Below are positions 50,177 to 60,750 of a stretch of DNA of 64,000 bases, one piece after another (within the stretch, counting starts at the first letter, position 1; every line of letters starts with the position of its first letter). The DNA lies in contig NZ_WNXZ01000006.1 in assembly GCF_009733845.1 (NCBI RefSeq), forward strand, positions 280,507 through 344,506, written 5' to 3'. Source of the stretch: Pseudactinotalea terrae (lineage in GTDB: Bacteria; Actinomycetota; Actinomycetes; Actinomycetales; Beutenbergiaceae). Below the pieces are notes generated by a model, which had not been told where the DNA came from, made no database searches, and saw nothing but the letters and a program-made list of their open reading frames with translations. Position numbers and translations under genes: made by a program.

Positions 50177-50851
50177 TCACCGGCCGTCGTCGACGTTCGC
50201 GAGTCCGGTCTGGAACGCGACCACCACGGCCTGCACGCGGTCCCTCGCCCCCAGCTTCGCGAGCACGTTCCCCACGTGGGTCTTGATCGTGGTCCCCGAC
50301 AGCACGAGATGCTCGGCGATCTCGGCGTTCGACATCCCCTCGGCCATCAGCTGCAGCACCTCGACCTCGCGCGGGGTCAGGTCGGCGAGGCGGCTGCTCG
50401 GTGGCTCCGGTGCATCGCTGCGCGGCAGCTTGTCCGAGAGCAGCTCGAGCATGCGGCGTGTGGCCCGAGGCGCCACCACGGCGTCACCACGTGCGACCGT
50501 GCGGATCGCGTCCACGAGGGCAGCGGGTTCGGCGTTCTTCAGCAGGAACCCGCTCGCGCCGGCCCGGAGCGCACCGAAGGCGTACTCGTCCAGGTCGAAG
50601 GTGGTCAGTACCAGCACGCGGCTGCCGGGGTGTGCCGCGACGATCTGCTCGGTCGCCGTGATGCCGTCTCCGCCCGGCATCCGCACGTCCATGAGCACCA
50701 CGTCCGGTCGGAGCGCCTTCACCTGCTCGACCGCCACCCGGCCATCAGCGGCCTCACCGACGACCTCGAGATCGGGCTCGGCCTGCAGCACCATCCGAAA
50801 CCCCTTGCGCAGCAGCGCATGGTCGTCCACGAGCAGCACGGTTGTCGTCAC
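50177..50851 (-). CDS. LuxR-family response regulator
   Basis: This regulator has 224 residues. The receiver domain has the phospho-acceptor D55 (VVLMDVRMPGGDG), acidic D9/D10 and K105. A LuxR/NarL helix-turn-helix covers about 155-215 (LTPREVEVLQLMAEGMSNAEIAEHL). It receives phosphate from the adjacent kinase, whose gene it overlaps by ATGA, and probably controls the linked ABC exporter. Confidence 0.93.
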   Translation of the reverse strand: MTTTVLLVDDHALLRKGFRMVLQAEPDLEVVGEAADGRVAVEQVKALRPDVVLMDVRMPGGDGITATEQIVAAHPGSRVLVLTTFDLDEYAFGALRAGASGFLLKNAEPAALVDAIRTVARGDAVVAPRATRRMLELLSDKLPRSDAPEPPSSRLADLTPREVEVLQLMAEGMSNAEIAEHLVLSGTTIKTHVGNVLAKLGARDRVQAVVVAFQTGLANVDDGR

Positions 50852-52203
50852 GTGTGGTCTCCCTCGCGGGCGGCCGAGGTCGCGGGGGCCCGCACCGGCA
50901 GCGTCGCAGCCACCCGCCAGCCGCCGCCCGGCACCGGTCCGGCCTCGACCGTCCCACCCAGCAGCTCGGCTCGCTCCCGCATGCCCGTCAGCCCTCGGCC
51001 GGCCCCCAGCTGCCCGACGGCGGTCGTACCGCCGCCGCTGTTGGTCACCTCGATCGTCACGACCTCCCCCGAGTGCGCGACGGCGACCCTCACCTCGGCG
51101 GCACCGCGTGCGTGCCGCAGCACGTTCGTCAGCGCCTCGGCGAGGATGCGTCTGGTCGCGAGCGCGATCGCTGCTTCCGGCATCGCCGTCTCGAGACCGG
51201 TGGCGGTCACCGGCAGCCCGGCCAGCCGGAATCGAGACACCGTCGTGGCCAGGTCCTCGTCGTCACCGGTCGCGGCGGGTGCGTCGTCGAGCGCCAGCAG
51301 CACCCGCTTCATGTCTGCCAGCGCCGCCCGCCCGGTCTGGGACACCTCCTGCATCGCGACCTTCGCCTCGCCCGGCGATGTCGCGGCGACGGCACCCGCC
51401 CCGTCGGCGAGCGCGACCATCACCGAGACGCTGTGCGCGATGACGTCGTGGACCTCGCGCGCGATGTGCGTGCGCTCGGTGGCCCGGCTGAGCATCGCGC
51501 GCTGCTGCTCCTCGCGGCGCAGCGTGCGCTCGCGGTCGCGCTGGTTCTCCGCTCGCTGGCGGCGCAGGCGGGTATTGGTGCCGAGGGCGACGGCCAGCAG
51601 CAGCAAGGCAGCGATCGTGACCACCGCGGTCACCCTGACCGGGTCCGACGTCACCGGCGCGAGCTCGGTGCCCGTCCACTGCTCGGGGGTCAAGCCACCC
51701 GGTGGGCTCTGGAGGTGGCCCGGGCGCGTCTCCAGCCACCCCAGCCCCATGAGGTCGAGGTAGGTGATGCTCAGCAGGTTCCAGTGCGCCAGGCTGAGGA
51801 CCGCCCACGTCACGACCGTCAGCGTCCAGGCGGTGATGCTGGTGCGGGAGGCGGCCACCGCATACATCGCCAGGGCGAGCCCGATCGTCGTCGCACCGCT
51901 GCCCGCGGTCAGCAGCAGCGAGACCAGCGCGAGCACGGCGAAAGCGAGAGCGATGGCCACGGGGAGGTGCCGGCGCCACCGGAGCATGAGGGTGCCCGCG
52001 ACGGCGACGACGATCCCCACCACGGTGACCCGGTGCGCCATCGGGGATCCGGGCGGGTAGTTGTACCAGATGACCGCAGGAACGGCGAAGAGCGCGACCG
52101 TGAGCAGGGCGCAAATCGCGAAGGCCACGCAGACGGCGGCATCGGCGGCCCGCGGCCCGCGCCGCCACCAGCGCGGGGGCGTCATCGAGAGCTCAGACGT
52201 CAC
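50848..52203 (-). CDS. DesK/LuxR-type sensor histidine kinase
   Basis: This kinase of 451 residues has about six transmembrane helices (20-170), a HisKA_3 domain with the phospho-histidine in REVHDVIAHSVSVM (about residue 262), and an HATPase domain with EALTNVLRHARG and GRGLTGMRERAELLGG. The sensing region is mainly membrane-embedded, as in kinases that read membrane or drug stress. It overlaps the response regulator (ATGA) and the upstream permease gene by 11 bases. Confidence 0.92.
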   Translation of the reverse strand: MTSELSMTPPRWWRRGPRAADAAVCVAFAICALLTVALFAVPAVIWYNYPPGSPMAHRVTVVGIVVAVAGTLMLRWRRHLPVAIALAFAVLALVSLLLTAGSGATTIGLALAMYAVAASRTSITAWTLTVVTWAVLSLAHWNLLSITYLDLMGLGWLETRPGHLQSPPGGLTPEQWTGTELAPVTSDPVRVTAVVTIAALLLLAVALGTNTRLRRQRAENQRDRERTLRREEQQRAMLSRATERTHIAREVHDVIAHSVSVMVALADGAGAVAATSPGEAKVAMQEVSQTGRAALADMKRVLLALDDAPAATGDDEDLATTVSRFRLAGLPVTATGLETAMPEAAIALATRRILAEALTNVLRHARGAAEVRVAVAHSGEVVTIEVTNSGGGTTAVGQLGAGRGLTGMRERAELLGGTVEAGPVPGGGWRVAATLPVRAPATSAAREGDHT

Positions 52204-53023
52204 GACGGCGCACCACCAGCGCGGCGACCAAGAGGGCGGTGGCGGTCCACGCCACCAGGATGCCGTAGCCCTGCCAGGGACCCGGAAGCCATGCCGCGAT
52301 CGACCGTTCCGTCGCGGCCAGCACCTCGGACGGCGTCGCCACCAGACGGCCGGCCCAGCCTGGCAGGAGGGACCGGAGCGTCTCCCCGGCGGTGACCCCC
52401 ACCATGACGACCGCCTGCTCGAGCACCAGCACCAGGGTGATCAGCGTGACCATCGTGCTGGCCGGTCGGCGTACCGCCGTGCCGAGACCGAGGCCGAGCA
52501 GGCTGATCGTCACCAGGTACAGCAGCGCGCCCGCCAGCACCCGCGGCAGATCGCCATCGGCGTACGCGATCGAGATGCCCGGCCTGTCGGCGGCCATCGC
52601 GAGCGCGAGGGAGGTGACCGCGAGCGCCGCCGCTCCGGCGGTCACCGCCACCGCCGCCGTCGCCAGTGCCTTGGCGACCAGCACGGGCAGGCGCCGGGGA
52701 ACCGCCAGGTACGTGGAGCGCGCGCTCCCGTCGGCGTGCTCGCCCGCGCTGATGGCCACCGAGACCATCAGCAGCGGCACCTGGGTGAGCGGCAACCCCA
52801 CCGTGAGCAGGTACGCGAGGCCGCCCACGGGCGGTGCCTCGGCGTTGTAGCCGACCCATAGCCCGATCACGGCGTTGAAGCAGACGGCGGCGACGACCCC
52901 CCACAGCGTGGCGGGCAGCGTCCAGGTCTTGACCCACTCCGACCGCAGCACGCGCACCGGTCCGACACCGCGGCGGGACGGCATCCCGCGAACGGCGGCC
53001 TGGGTGGTCGCGACCTCAGACAT
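52193..53023 (-). CDS. ABC transporter permease
   Basis: This 276-residue ABC-2-type permease has about six helices and shows the actinobacterial start VLRSEWVKTWTLPATLWG. It is a paralogue of the next gene upstream (53016-53828), so the exporter is probably a heterodimer. It overlaps that gene by eight bases and the kinase by 11 bases. Its cargo is unknown; in similar operons the exporter confers peptide-antibiotic resistance. Confidence 0.85.
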   Translation of the reverse strand: MSEVATTQAAVRGMPSRRGVGPVRVLRSEWVKTWTLPATLWGVVAAVCFNAVIGLWVGYNAEAPPVGGLAYLLTVGLPLTQVPLLMVSVAISAGEHADGSARSTYLAVPRRLPVLVAKALATAAVAVTAGAAALAVTSLALAMAADRPGISIAYADGDLPRVLAGALLYLVTISLLGLGLGTAVRRPASTMVTLITLVLVLEQAVVMVGVTAGETLRSLLPGWAGRLVATPSEVLAATERSIAAWLPGPWQGYGILVAWTATALLVAALVVRRRDV

Positions 53024-53828
53024 CGGAGCGGCGCAGCCGGACGGCGGCGAGCGTGACAGCGAGCAACGCCCACAGGGCGAGCACGCCGAGGCTTGCCCAC
53101 GGGCCCACCACGGTCTCGCCCATGGAGGCGACGAGGTCGAGGAAGTCGGGGAGTGCGGTGACCGTCACCAGGGCGTGCCCCGGCAGCCACTGAGCGAGCC
53201 CGTCAGCGCCCATGAGCGCGAGCTCGGACAGGCCGAGCCCGAACATCAGCGCGATGGCGATCACGGGTCGGCGCACGGCCATCCCCACGCCGAGCGCCAG
53301 CACCGCCAGCAGCGTCATCGCCGCCGCCCCGCCGCCGAGGATGCGCACGGAGTAGCCGTCGTCGACCGCGAGCGCGAGGTCCTGCCCGAGCGGGCTGATC
53401 CTGGCGAGCGCGACCGCGCCCGCGAGTGCGGCGATCGAGGTCACGGCCGCCGTCGCCGCCACCGTGATCACCTTGGCGAGCAGCGCGACCGTGCGGCGCG
53501 GAACCGCTGCGAGGGTGGTGGTCGCGCTGCCGGTCGAGAACTCGCCGGCGCCGGTGAGCACGCCGTGGACCAGCAGCGGGAGCTGGGCGAACAGCAGCCC
53601 GCCGCCGGCCAGGTACGCGAGGCTGTGGCCGTAGCCATCGGCGCCCACGAGGCTGTCGAAGCCGGTCATCGCGGCGAGCACCGCGGTCAGCGCGATGGTC
53701 GTCGCCACCGCCCATCGGGTCGATCGCAGACCCCACGACTTGGCCCACTCCGAGTGCACCACGCGGGCGAGCCCGACGCCGCGACGCGCCGGCAGCGCCA
53801 CCGCCGCGGGCAGCAGCGCGGCGGTCAT
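53016..53828 (-). CDS. ABC transporter permease, paralogue
   Basis: This protein of 270 residues is the second ABC-2-type permease, with the matching VVHSEWAKSWGLRSTRWAVATT start (about residues 25-46) and about six helices. Its end FDSL...GETVVGPWASLGVLALWALLAVTLA resembles the paralogue. It overlaps the ATPase gene by ATGA. Together with its paralogue it should form the membrane channel. Confidence 0.85.
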   Translation of the reverse strand: MTAALLPAAVALPARRGVGLARVVHSEWAKSWGLRSTRWAVATTIALTAVLAAMTGFDSLVGADGYGHSLAYLAGGGLLFAQLPLLVHGVLTGAGEFSTGSATTTLAAVPRRTVALLAKVITVAATAAVTSIAALAGAVALARISPLGQDLALAVDDGYSVRILGGGAAAMTLLAVLALGVGMAVRRPVIAIALMFGLGLSELALMGADGLAQWLPGHALVTVTALPDFLDLVASMGETVVGPWASLGVLALWALLAVTLAAVRLRRSDV

Positions 53829-54751
53829 CGACCGCTCCCGGTCGTCGCGCCGGACCGGTACTCGACGGCTCCGGCGGTCAGGTCGAGGTAGGCCTCCTCG
53901 AGCGTGCCGGCCACGGTGCTCAGCTCGAGCACGGCGATGCCCAGCTCCGCCGCAGCAGCTCCCACGGCCTCGGCGGACAGACCGGAGATCTCGAGAACGT
54001 CGGTGCCCACCGCCCGCACGGTCGCGCCCACGCCCCTCGCCGCACCCGCCAACCGGGCGCTGTCTGTCGAACGGACGCGTACCACCCCGCTCCGGGCGCT
54101 GCGCGCCATCACGGTGTCGAGGTCGTCGTCGGCGAGCAGGCGACCCTGGCCGATCACCACGACGCGGTCAGCGCACTCGGCGAGCTCGTGCATGAGGTGC
54201 GAGGACAGGAACACGGTGCGGCCGTCGTCGGCCAGCTCCCGCAGCAGGTTCCGGATCCACATCACGCCGTCGGGGTCGAGCCCGTTCACGGGCTCGTCGA
54301 GGATGAGCGTCGGCGGGTCGCCGAGCAGGGCGGCGGCGATGCCGAGCCGCTGCGCCATGCCGAGCGAGTAGCCGCCCACTCGCCGCCGCGCGACCGATCC
54401 AAGACCGGCGAGCTCGATCACCTGCAGCACGCGCGCGCGGCCGATGCCGTGCGTGCGGGCCAGCGCCATGAGGTGTCCGTAGGCCGTGCGGCCGGGGTGC
54501 ACCGAGCGTCCGTCGAGCATCACGCCGACCTCCTGCAGCGGCGCCCGCAGCTCGGCGTAGCGGCTCCCGTTGACGCGCGTCGAGCCGGCGCTCGGGCGCG
54601 CCAGGCCGACGATCATGCGCATGGTCGTGGACTTCCCCGCACCGTTGGGGCCCAGGAACCCCGTGACGGCGCCCGGCCGGACCGTGAAGGTCAAGCCGTC
54701 TACCGCCGTCGTCGACCCGTAGCGTTTGGTCAGGTCGGTCACCTCGATCAT
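53825..54751 (-). CDS. ABC transporter ATP-binding protein
   Basis: This ATPase has 308 residues. Walker A is GPNGAGKST (about 34-42), the signature is YSLGMAQRLGIAAALL, and Walker B is TLILDEPVNGLDPDG. The C-terminal 90 residues are an exporter-type extension. It resembles BcrA-type drug exporters. I start at ATG 54751 (MIEVTDLTKRYG) rather than the longer frame at 55015, which runs through the divergent dnaK promoter. It is the first gene of a five-gene operon ATPase-permease-permease-kinase-regulator. Confidence 0.92.
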   Translation of the reverse strand: MIEVTDLTKRYGSTTAVDGLTFTVRPGAVTGFLGPNGAGKSTTMRMIVGLARPSAGSTRVNGSRYAELRAPLQEVGVMLDGRSVHPGRTAYGHLMALARTHGIGRARVLQVIELAGLGSVARRRVGGYSLGMAQRLGIAAALLGDPPTLILDEPVNGLDPDGVMWIRNLLRELADDGRTVFLSSHLMHELAECADRVVVIGQGRLLADDDLDTVMARSARSGVVRVRSTDSARLAGAARGVGATVRAVGTDVLEISGLSAEAVGAAAAELGIAVLELSTVAGTLEEAYLDLTAGAVEYRSGATTGSGR

Positions 54752-54854
54752 GCCCGTCTCCTCTGCTTCGCCCGGGCTGGTTCCCGCGGCACCGTCGACG
54801 CTAGGCACGGCGGCATGGCCTGCCCAGGTCCCGGACGACGAGATCGCTGGTCGC

Positions 54855-54881
54855 GCCGCTCCTCCTCCAGGAGGAGGCGGC
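54855..54881. promoter_or_regulatory. 27-bp palindrome upstream of ABC operon
   Basis: GCCG-CTCCTCCTCC and AGGAGGAGG-CGGC form a near-perfect palindrome in the 344-base gap between the ABC operon and dnaK. A further TGGAGGAGG follows at about 54888. It may be the operator of the operon's response regulator, or an mRNA hairpin. Confidence 0.4.
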
Positions 54882-55003
54882 GGGCCTGGAGGAGGACAGC
54901 AGAGGGCGCCAATGCGCCCCACCGGCGCGGTCGAGGTTGCGCTCCTCCACCCACCGATCTCGACCTCGTCGAGGGAACCGGGAACAATCTGCCCGCTCCC
55001 AGA

Positions 55004-55024
55004 GTTGAGCCCCATAGACTCAAG
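55004..55024. promoter_or_regulatory. HAIR box 1 (HspR site)
   Basis: GTTGAGC, seven bases, ACTCAAG. The HAIR consensus is CTTGAGT-N7-ACTCAAG; 12 of 14 arm positions match. Confidence 0.85.
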
Positions 55025-55029
55025 TCAGT

Positions 55030-55035
55030 TTGACA
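55030..55035 (+). promoter_or_regulatory. -35 box of dnaK operon
   Basis: TTGACA is a perfect -35 hexamer between the two HAIR boxes. The -10 would fall at the start of HAIR box 2 (near 55053-55058) and is a poor match. Confidence 0.55.
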
Positions 55036-55055
55036 AGCCTGCCTCAGCGAGCAGA

Positions 55056-55076
55056 CTTGAGCCCTCAAGACTCAAC
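55056..55076. promoter_or_regulatory. HAIR box 2 (HspR site)
   Basis: CTTGAGC, seven bases, ACTCAAC. It matches the HAIR consensus at 12 of 14 arm positions and lies 20 bases before the dnaK ATG. HspR bound here would block transcription start. Confidence 0.85.
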
Positions 55077-55095
55077 CAAACAAGGAGACACACTC

Positions 55096-56960
<1,865 letters not shown>

Positions 56961-56964
<4 letters not shown>

Positions 56965-57602
56965 CGCCAGGTCCACAGGACGCTGCCGAGCGCGAGGGCG
57001 AGCCTGTCGTCCGCGACAAGCGGCGGATCGACCCCGAGACGGGCGAGCTGCGAGAGCCGGAGGCGAGTCCCGCCGTCGAGCAGGAGCCCGCGCCGTCGGG
57101 GTCCGAGGGCACGGGGTCCGAAGGCACGGGGTCCGAAGGCACGGGGTCCGAGGGTGCATCGCAGGTCGACCAGCTCGGTGAGCTGACCGACCAGCTCGCC
57201 CGCGCCAAGGCCGACAACTACAACCTCGACCAGCGGTTCAACGCCTATGTGCGGCGGTCGCGGGGCGAGGTCACCGAGGCCCGCACGCGGGGGCACGAAG
57301 ATGTGGTCGAGGCGCTGATCGGCGTCCTCGACGACATCGACCTCGCTCGGCGCCACGATGAGCTCAGCGGTCCGTTCGCCTCGATCGCCGAGAAGCTCGA
57401 GGGTGTCCTGGCGGGCACCTTCGAGATGGTGCGGTACGGCGAGGCCGGCGAGGAGTTCGACCCCGAGATCCACGAGGCGCTGATGCACAACCAGAGCGCG
57501 GACGTCACCACGGAGCAGGTGCAGCAGGTGCTGCAGCCCGGCTACAAGGTGCGCGACCGGGTGATCCGACCGGCCCGGGTGGCCGTCGTCGGACCGCAGT
57601 GA
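56961..57602 (+). CDS. grpE: nucleotide exchange factor GrpE
   Basis: This protein of 213 residues has a disordered acidic N-terminus (about 1-72), a coiled coil (about 73-110: [22 protein letters not shown]), and the beta-wing end [21 protein letters not shown]. It releases ADP from DnaK. The N-terminal region carries four copies of a 15-bp in-frame repeat (57098-57157). GTG start overlaps the dnaK stop. Confidence 0.94.
57098..57157 (+). repeat. 15-bp tandem repeat in grpE
   Basis: Four copies with period 15, each starting GGGGTCCGA; copies 2 and 3 are identical. Each encodes GSEGT (the last GSEGA). Because the unit is a multiple of three, copy number can change without shifting the frame. 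Confidence 0.85.
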
Positions 57603-57636
57603 GGGTCACGAGAACGAACAGGGCAGGAGGTGCGGG

Positions 57637-58641
57637 ATGAGCGGTCAGGACTGGCTGGAGAAGGACTTCTACGCGGCTCTCGGCGTTCCCAAGGACGCTG
57701 ATGCGTCCGCCATCAAGAAGGCCTATCGCAAGCTCGCCCGCACCTACCACCCGGACCACAACGCCGGTGACGCCAAGGCTGAGGCGAAGTTCAAGGAGAT
57801 CGGTGAGGCCTACGCGGTGCTCTCCGACACCGAGCAGCGCCAGCAGTACGACGCCTTGCGCGCCATGGCCGGAGGCGGACCCCGGTTCGCCTCCGGCCAT
57901 GGCGGCGCCAGCGGCGGGTTCGAGGACCTGTTCGGCGGCATGTTCGGCGGTGGTGGTGGCGGTGGCGCACCGGGCGGGGCTCGCGTGCGCTACTCCTCCG
58001 GAGGTGGCGGCCCCGACATCGACGACCTCCTCGGTGGTCTGTTCGGTGGCGGTGGTGGTGGTTTCGGTCGCGGCGGCGCCGAGTACGGCCCGGTCAAGGG
58101 TCGCGATCTGGCCACCTCGGCCTCGCTGCCGTTCCGGCAGGCGGTCACGGGTGACACGGTCGGGCTCACGGTGGCCGGCAAGACCACCAAGGTGCGCATC
58201 CCGCCGGGTGTGAAGGATGGCCAGAAGATTCGCATCCCGGGCCGGGGCGAACCCGGCCCCGGCGGCGGTCCCGCGGGTGACCTCGTCGTCACCGTGACCG
58301 TGGAGCCGCACGAGGTGTTCGGGATCAGCGGCGACAACCTCACGCTCACCGTGCCGGTCTCGTTCACCGAGGCCGTGGACGGCGCGGTCATCTCCGTGCC
58401 CACGCTCGACGGCGACTCGGTGCGCCTGAAGGTGCCGGCCGGTACGTCGTCCGGCGCCCGCCTGCGGGTCAAGGGCAGGGGCGTGAAGACCAAGCGGGGC
58501 AGGGGAGACCTGATCGTCACGATCCAGGTCAGGGTGCCGCAGAACCTCTCGAAGGACGCGCGGGCTGCGCTCGACGCCTTCGCGGAGGCGACGGCGAACG
58601 AGGACCCGCGGGTGGGCCTCGCCGAGGCAGCCCGGAGCTGA
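57637..58641 (+). CDS. dnaJ: DnaJ-type co-chaperone without zinc finger
   Basis: This J-protein of 334 residues has an N-terminal J domain with HPD at 38-40, a Gly/Phe-rich region (about 80-155), and two C-terminal substrate-binding domains (RIPPGVKDGQKIRIPGRG; VPTLDGDSVRLKVPAG). There is no CxxCxGxG zinc finger, so it is the CbpA-like class II form, as in the dnaK operons of actinobacteria. It stimulates DnaK ATPase. It lies 34 bases after grpE. Confidence 0.94.
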   Translation: MSGQDWLEKDFYAALGVPKDADASAIKKAYRKLARTYHPDHNAGDAKAEAKFKEIGEAYAVLSDTEQRQQYDALRAMAGGGPRFASGHGGASGGFEDLFGGMFGGGGGGGAPGGARVRYSSGGGGPDIDDLLGGLFGGGGGGFGRGGAEYGPVKGRDLATSASLPFRQAVTGDTVGLTVAGKTTKVRIPPGVKDGQKIRIPGRGEPGPGGGPAGDLVVTVTVEPHEVFGISGDNLTLTVPVSFTEAVDGAVISVPTLDGDSVRLKVPAGTSSGARLRVKGRGVKTKRGRGDLIVTIQVRVPQNLSKDARAALDAFAEATANEDPRVGLAEAARS

Positions 58642-58645
58642 TCGC

Positions 58646-59062
58646 ATGATGTCGCCTCGCTACGACCAGCCGACCTATCTCATCTCCGAGGCTGCGGCAC
58701 GGGCGGACATGCACGCGCAGACCCTGCGCACCTACGACCGGCTGGGGCTGGTGGTGCCGACGCGCGCCGCCGGCCGCGGCCGGCGTTACTCCGAGCGCGA
58801 CATCGACAAGCTCCGCGAGATCCAGCGGCTGTCGCAGGAGGAGGGCGTCAACCTGGCCGGCATCGCCCGGATCTTCGAGTTGGTCGAGGAGAACGAGCGG
58901 CTGCGCGACCGGCTCGAGCACCTCCTCGGCCTCACCGGGCATCGGCCGCGTGTCTTCACCGCCTCGCCCAGCGGCGACATCGTCGCCACCAAGCCGGGTA
59001 CCCGGCTGCGCCGCACCACGGCCGCCGGCGCTCTCGTGGTCTGGCGCCCCTCACGGGACTGA
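58646..59062 (+). CDS. hspR: HspR heat-shock repressor (MerR family)
   Basis: This regulator has 138 residues. The MerR-type helix-turn-helix (about 11-80) includes YLISEAAARADMHAQTLRTYDRLGLV and GRRYSERDIDKLREIQRL. HspR binds HAIR boxes with DnaK as co-repressor; two such boxes precede dnaK. It starts five bases after dnaJ (an alternative ATG is the next codon). It should close the feedback loop of the operon. Confidence 0.94.
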   Translation: MMSPRYDQPTYLISEAAARADMHAQTLRTYDRLGLVVPTRAAGRGRRYSERDIDKLREIQRLSQEEGVNLAGIARIFELVEENERLRDRLEHLLGLTGHRPRVFTASPSGDIVATKPGTRLRRTTAAGALVVWRPSRD

Positions 59063-59173
59063 GCGACTGCTGGAGCGCATCAGCGAGCCCCATGGGCAGG
59101 TGTGCACGTTCACGCTCGCGCCTGCCACGTCGCCGGTTCGGTAGCCTTCCGGCGATCCAACCTTGGGGGAGTG

Positions 59174-59224
59174 ATGGCTGAGCACCGGCTCGGACCGCGC
59201 GTGCGGGAGCGAGGTATCTCATGA
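59174..59224 (+). CDS. 16-residue leader ORF coupled to the next gene
   Basis: An ATG behind GGGGGAG opens a short frame (MAEHRLGPRVRERGIS) whose TGA overlaps the ATG of the gene at 59221. Its arrangement is like that of the mrp mini-ORFs. It may pass ribosomes to the main gene, which lacks its own strong site. Confidence 0.4.
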   Translation: MAEHRLGPRVRERGIS

Positions 59225-60510
59225 GCGACGGCAGCCCGAGCGGGGTCCTCATCGGGTTTCTCGTGCTGCTGGCGATCGGAGCCGGCGTGGGCATCTTCTT
59301 CGCCGTCAAGCGGCACAACTACGTCAAGGCGATCCGGGAGCGAGGCTGGGTCTTCGAGTCGCGGCCCCCGATCGAGGTCGCGAACGGGCTGATCGTGCCC
59401 CCGTTCGGTCTCGGGTTCCAGCGCGGCACGGACGAGCACATCGTGGGGCGCACCCGATCGGGCATCGACTTCCAGGTGTTCGAGTACCAGGCGGCCGGCG
59501 ACGCGCGCGTGGTGTGCATGCCGCTGGGCATGCCGCTGCCGGAGCTCGTGGCCACGAGCCCGGGCCAGTCTCGCCAGGGTGTCGCTGCGCCGCACCGCAG
59601 CATGCTGCCCGGCGGCGGGCTGCTGGTCACGGCCGACCAGTCCTTCAGCGAGGCGTTCCTGTCCGTGGCGAACGGCCCGATGAGCGCCTTCGCCGCCCGG
59701 TTTCCCCTCAACCTCGCCGTCGACGGCGATCAGCTCACACAGGTCGGCGCCCCGAAGGACCCGGACGAGCTCGAGGCCTATCTCGAGGCGCTCGCCCCGG
59801 TCGCGGCGGCCGTGCAGCACGCAGGCCCGCAGCTCGAGCGGTTCCGCCAGCAGCCGCCCGAGATGCGGCTCGGGTTCTACCACCGGCCGTCCTGGTACTA
59901 CCTGGCGAGCGATGACGGGCTGCTCTCGGTGGTGGCGCACACGGTCGGTGGCATGAACCACCGCACCAGCGACGTCGTGCACGGCGAGTTCTTCCCGGGC
60001 TCGTGGTTCGTGGCGTTCGTGCACCACTGGCAGACGCAGCGCACCGAGAGCTACACCGACTCCAACGGCCACACCCGCACCCGTACGGTCACCGACAACC
60101 ACTCCGAGGTGATCCACGAGGTCACGCTCCCGTTCGGCTCGCCGGACCTGCAGGTCAGCGACGACAGCCGCTGGGGGCGGCTGTTCAAGGGTGCCTCGAT
60201 CGACTTCGAGCTGGCCGCGTTCAACGACGCCTACGACGTGCACTCCTCGGTGCCGAAGTTCGCGCACGACGTGCTGCACCCGCGTCAGATCGAGTATCTG
60301 ATGGCCGTCGGCACCATGCCGTTCACGCTCTCCCAGGGCAAGGTCCGGGTGCGGCCCGGGCGCCACTCCGCCGAAGCGATCGCCTTCGAGCTCGACGTGC
60401 TCGCCGGGTTCTTCGCGCGGTGGCCGACCTTCGTGTGGCAGGACCTCGGGGTCGACAAGCCTCCGATCACGCTCTCGCCCGACGGGCAGATCCAGGTGCT
60501 CGACCGCTGA
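59221..60510 (+). CDS. membrane-anchored protein, paralogue of 30303-31004
   Basis: This 429-residue protein has an N-terminal helix (about 10-30) followed by a large soluble part. The N-terminal segment ends KAIRERGWVFES, and a C-terminal region has FELAAFNDAYDVHSSVPKFA and HPRQIEYLMAVG, matching the smaller protein at 30303. A middle insertion of about 200 residues holds a polar HTRTRTVTDNHSE loop. No family name is known to me. It directly follows hspR by 158 bases but need not be in its regulon. Confidence 0.75.
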   Translation: MSDGSPSGVLIGFLVLLAIGAGVGIFFAVKRHNYVKAIRERGWVFESRPPIEVANGLIVPPFGLGFQRGTDEHIVGRTRSGIDFQVFEYQAAGDARVVCMPLGMPLPELVATSPGQSRQGVAAPHRSMLPGGGLLVTADQSFSEAFLSVANGPMSAFAARFPLNLAVDGDQLTQVGAPKDPDELEAYLEALAPVAAAVQHAGPQLERFRQQPPEMRLGFYHRPSWYYLASDDGLLSVVAHTVGGMNHRTSDVVHGEFFPGSWFVAFVHHWQTQRTESYTDSNGHTRTRTVTDNHSEVIHEVTLPFGSPDLQVSDDSRWGRLFKGASIDFELAAFNDAYDVHSSVPKFAHDVLHPRQIEYLMAVGTMPFTLSQGKVRVRPGRHSAEAIAFELDVLAGFFARWPTFVWQDLGVDKPPITLSPDGQIQVLDR

Positions 60511-60572
60511 GCTGTGACGCAGGCCACGGTGCGGGTCGCGTCATGACGGGGGAGCCGGAGCATCTCTGAGAC

Positions 60573-60734
60573 ATGATGCACACCTTGTTGACGTACCGCG
60601 ACCCTGCGCAGAGGGTCGCGTCCTCGCTGCGCTGCGATGCCTGCGGTGATCCCGTTGTCGATATGGCCGCGCACGTGGCCGCGTGCCTGGAGCACGAGCT
60701 GCGGATGTTCGCGGTCGGCCGGCGCTCCAACTGA
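60573..60734 (+). CDS. small C2HC zinc-finger-like protein
   Basis: This protein of 53 residues has a CxxC...HxxxC arrangement: C21, C24, H34 and C38 (CDACGDPVVDMAAHVAAC). This fits a compact zinc-binding knuckle. The two start ATGs are adjacent and the nearest GGAG is about 12 bases away. It ends 16 bases before the lacI-type stop on the other strand. It is short and unrecognised, so chance is possible. Confidence 0.45.
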   Translation: MMHTLLTYRDPAQRVASSLRCDACGDPVVDMAAHVAACLEHELRMFAVGRRSN

Positions 60735-60750
60735 TCCGCGCCGTCACGGC

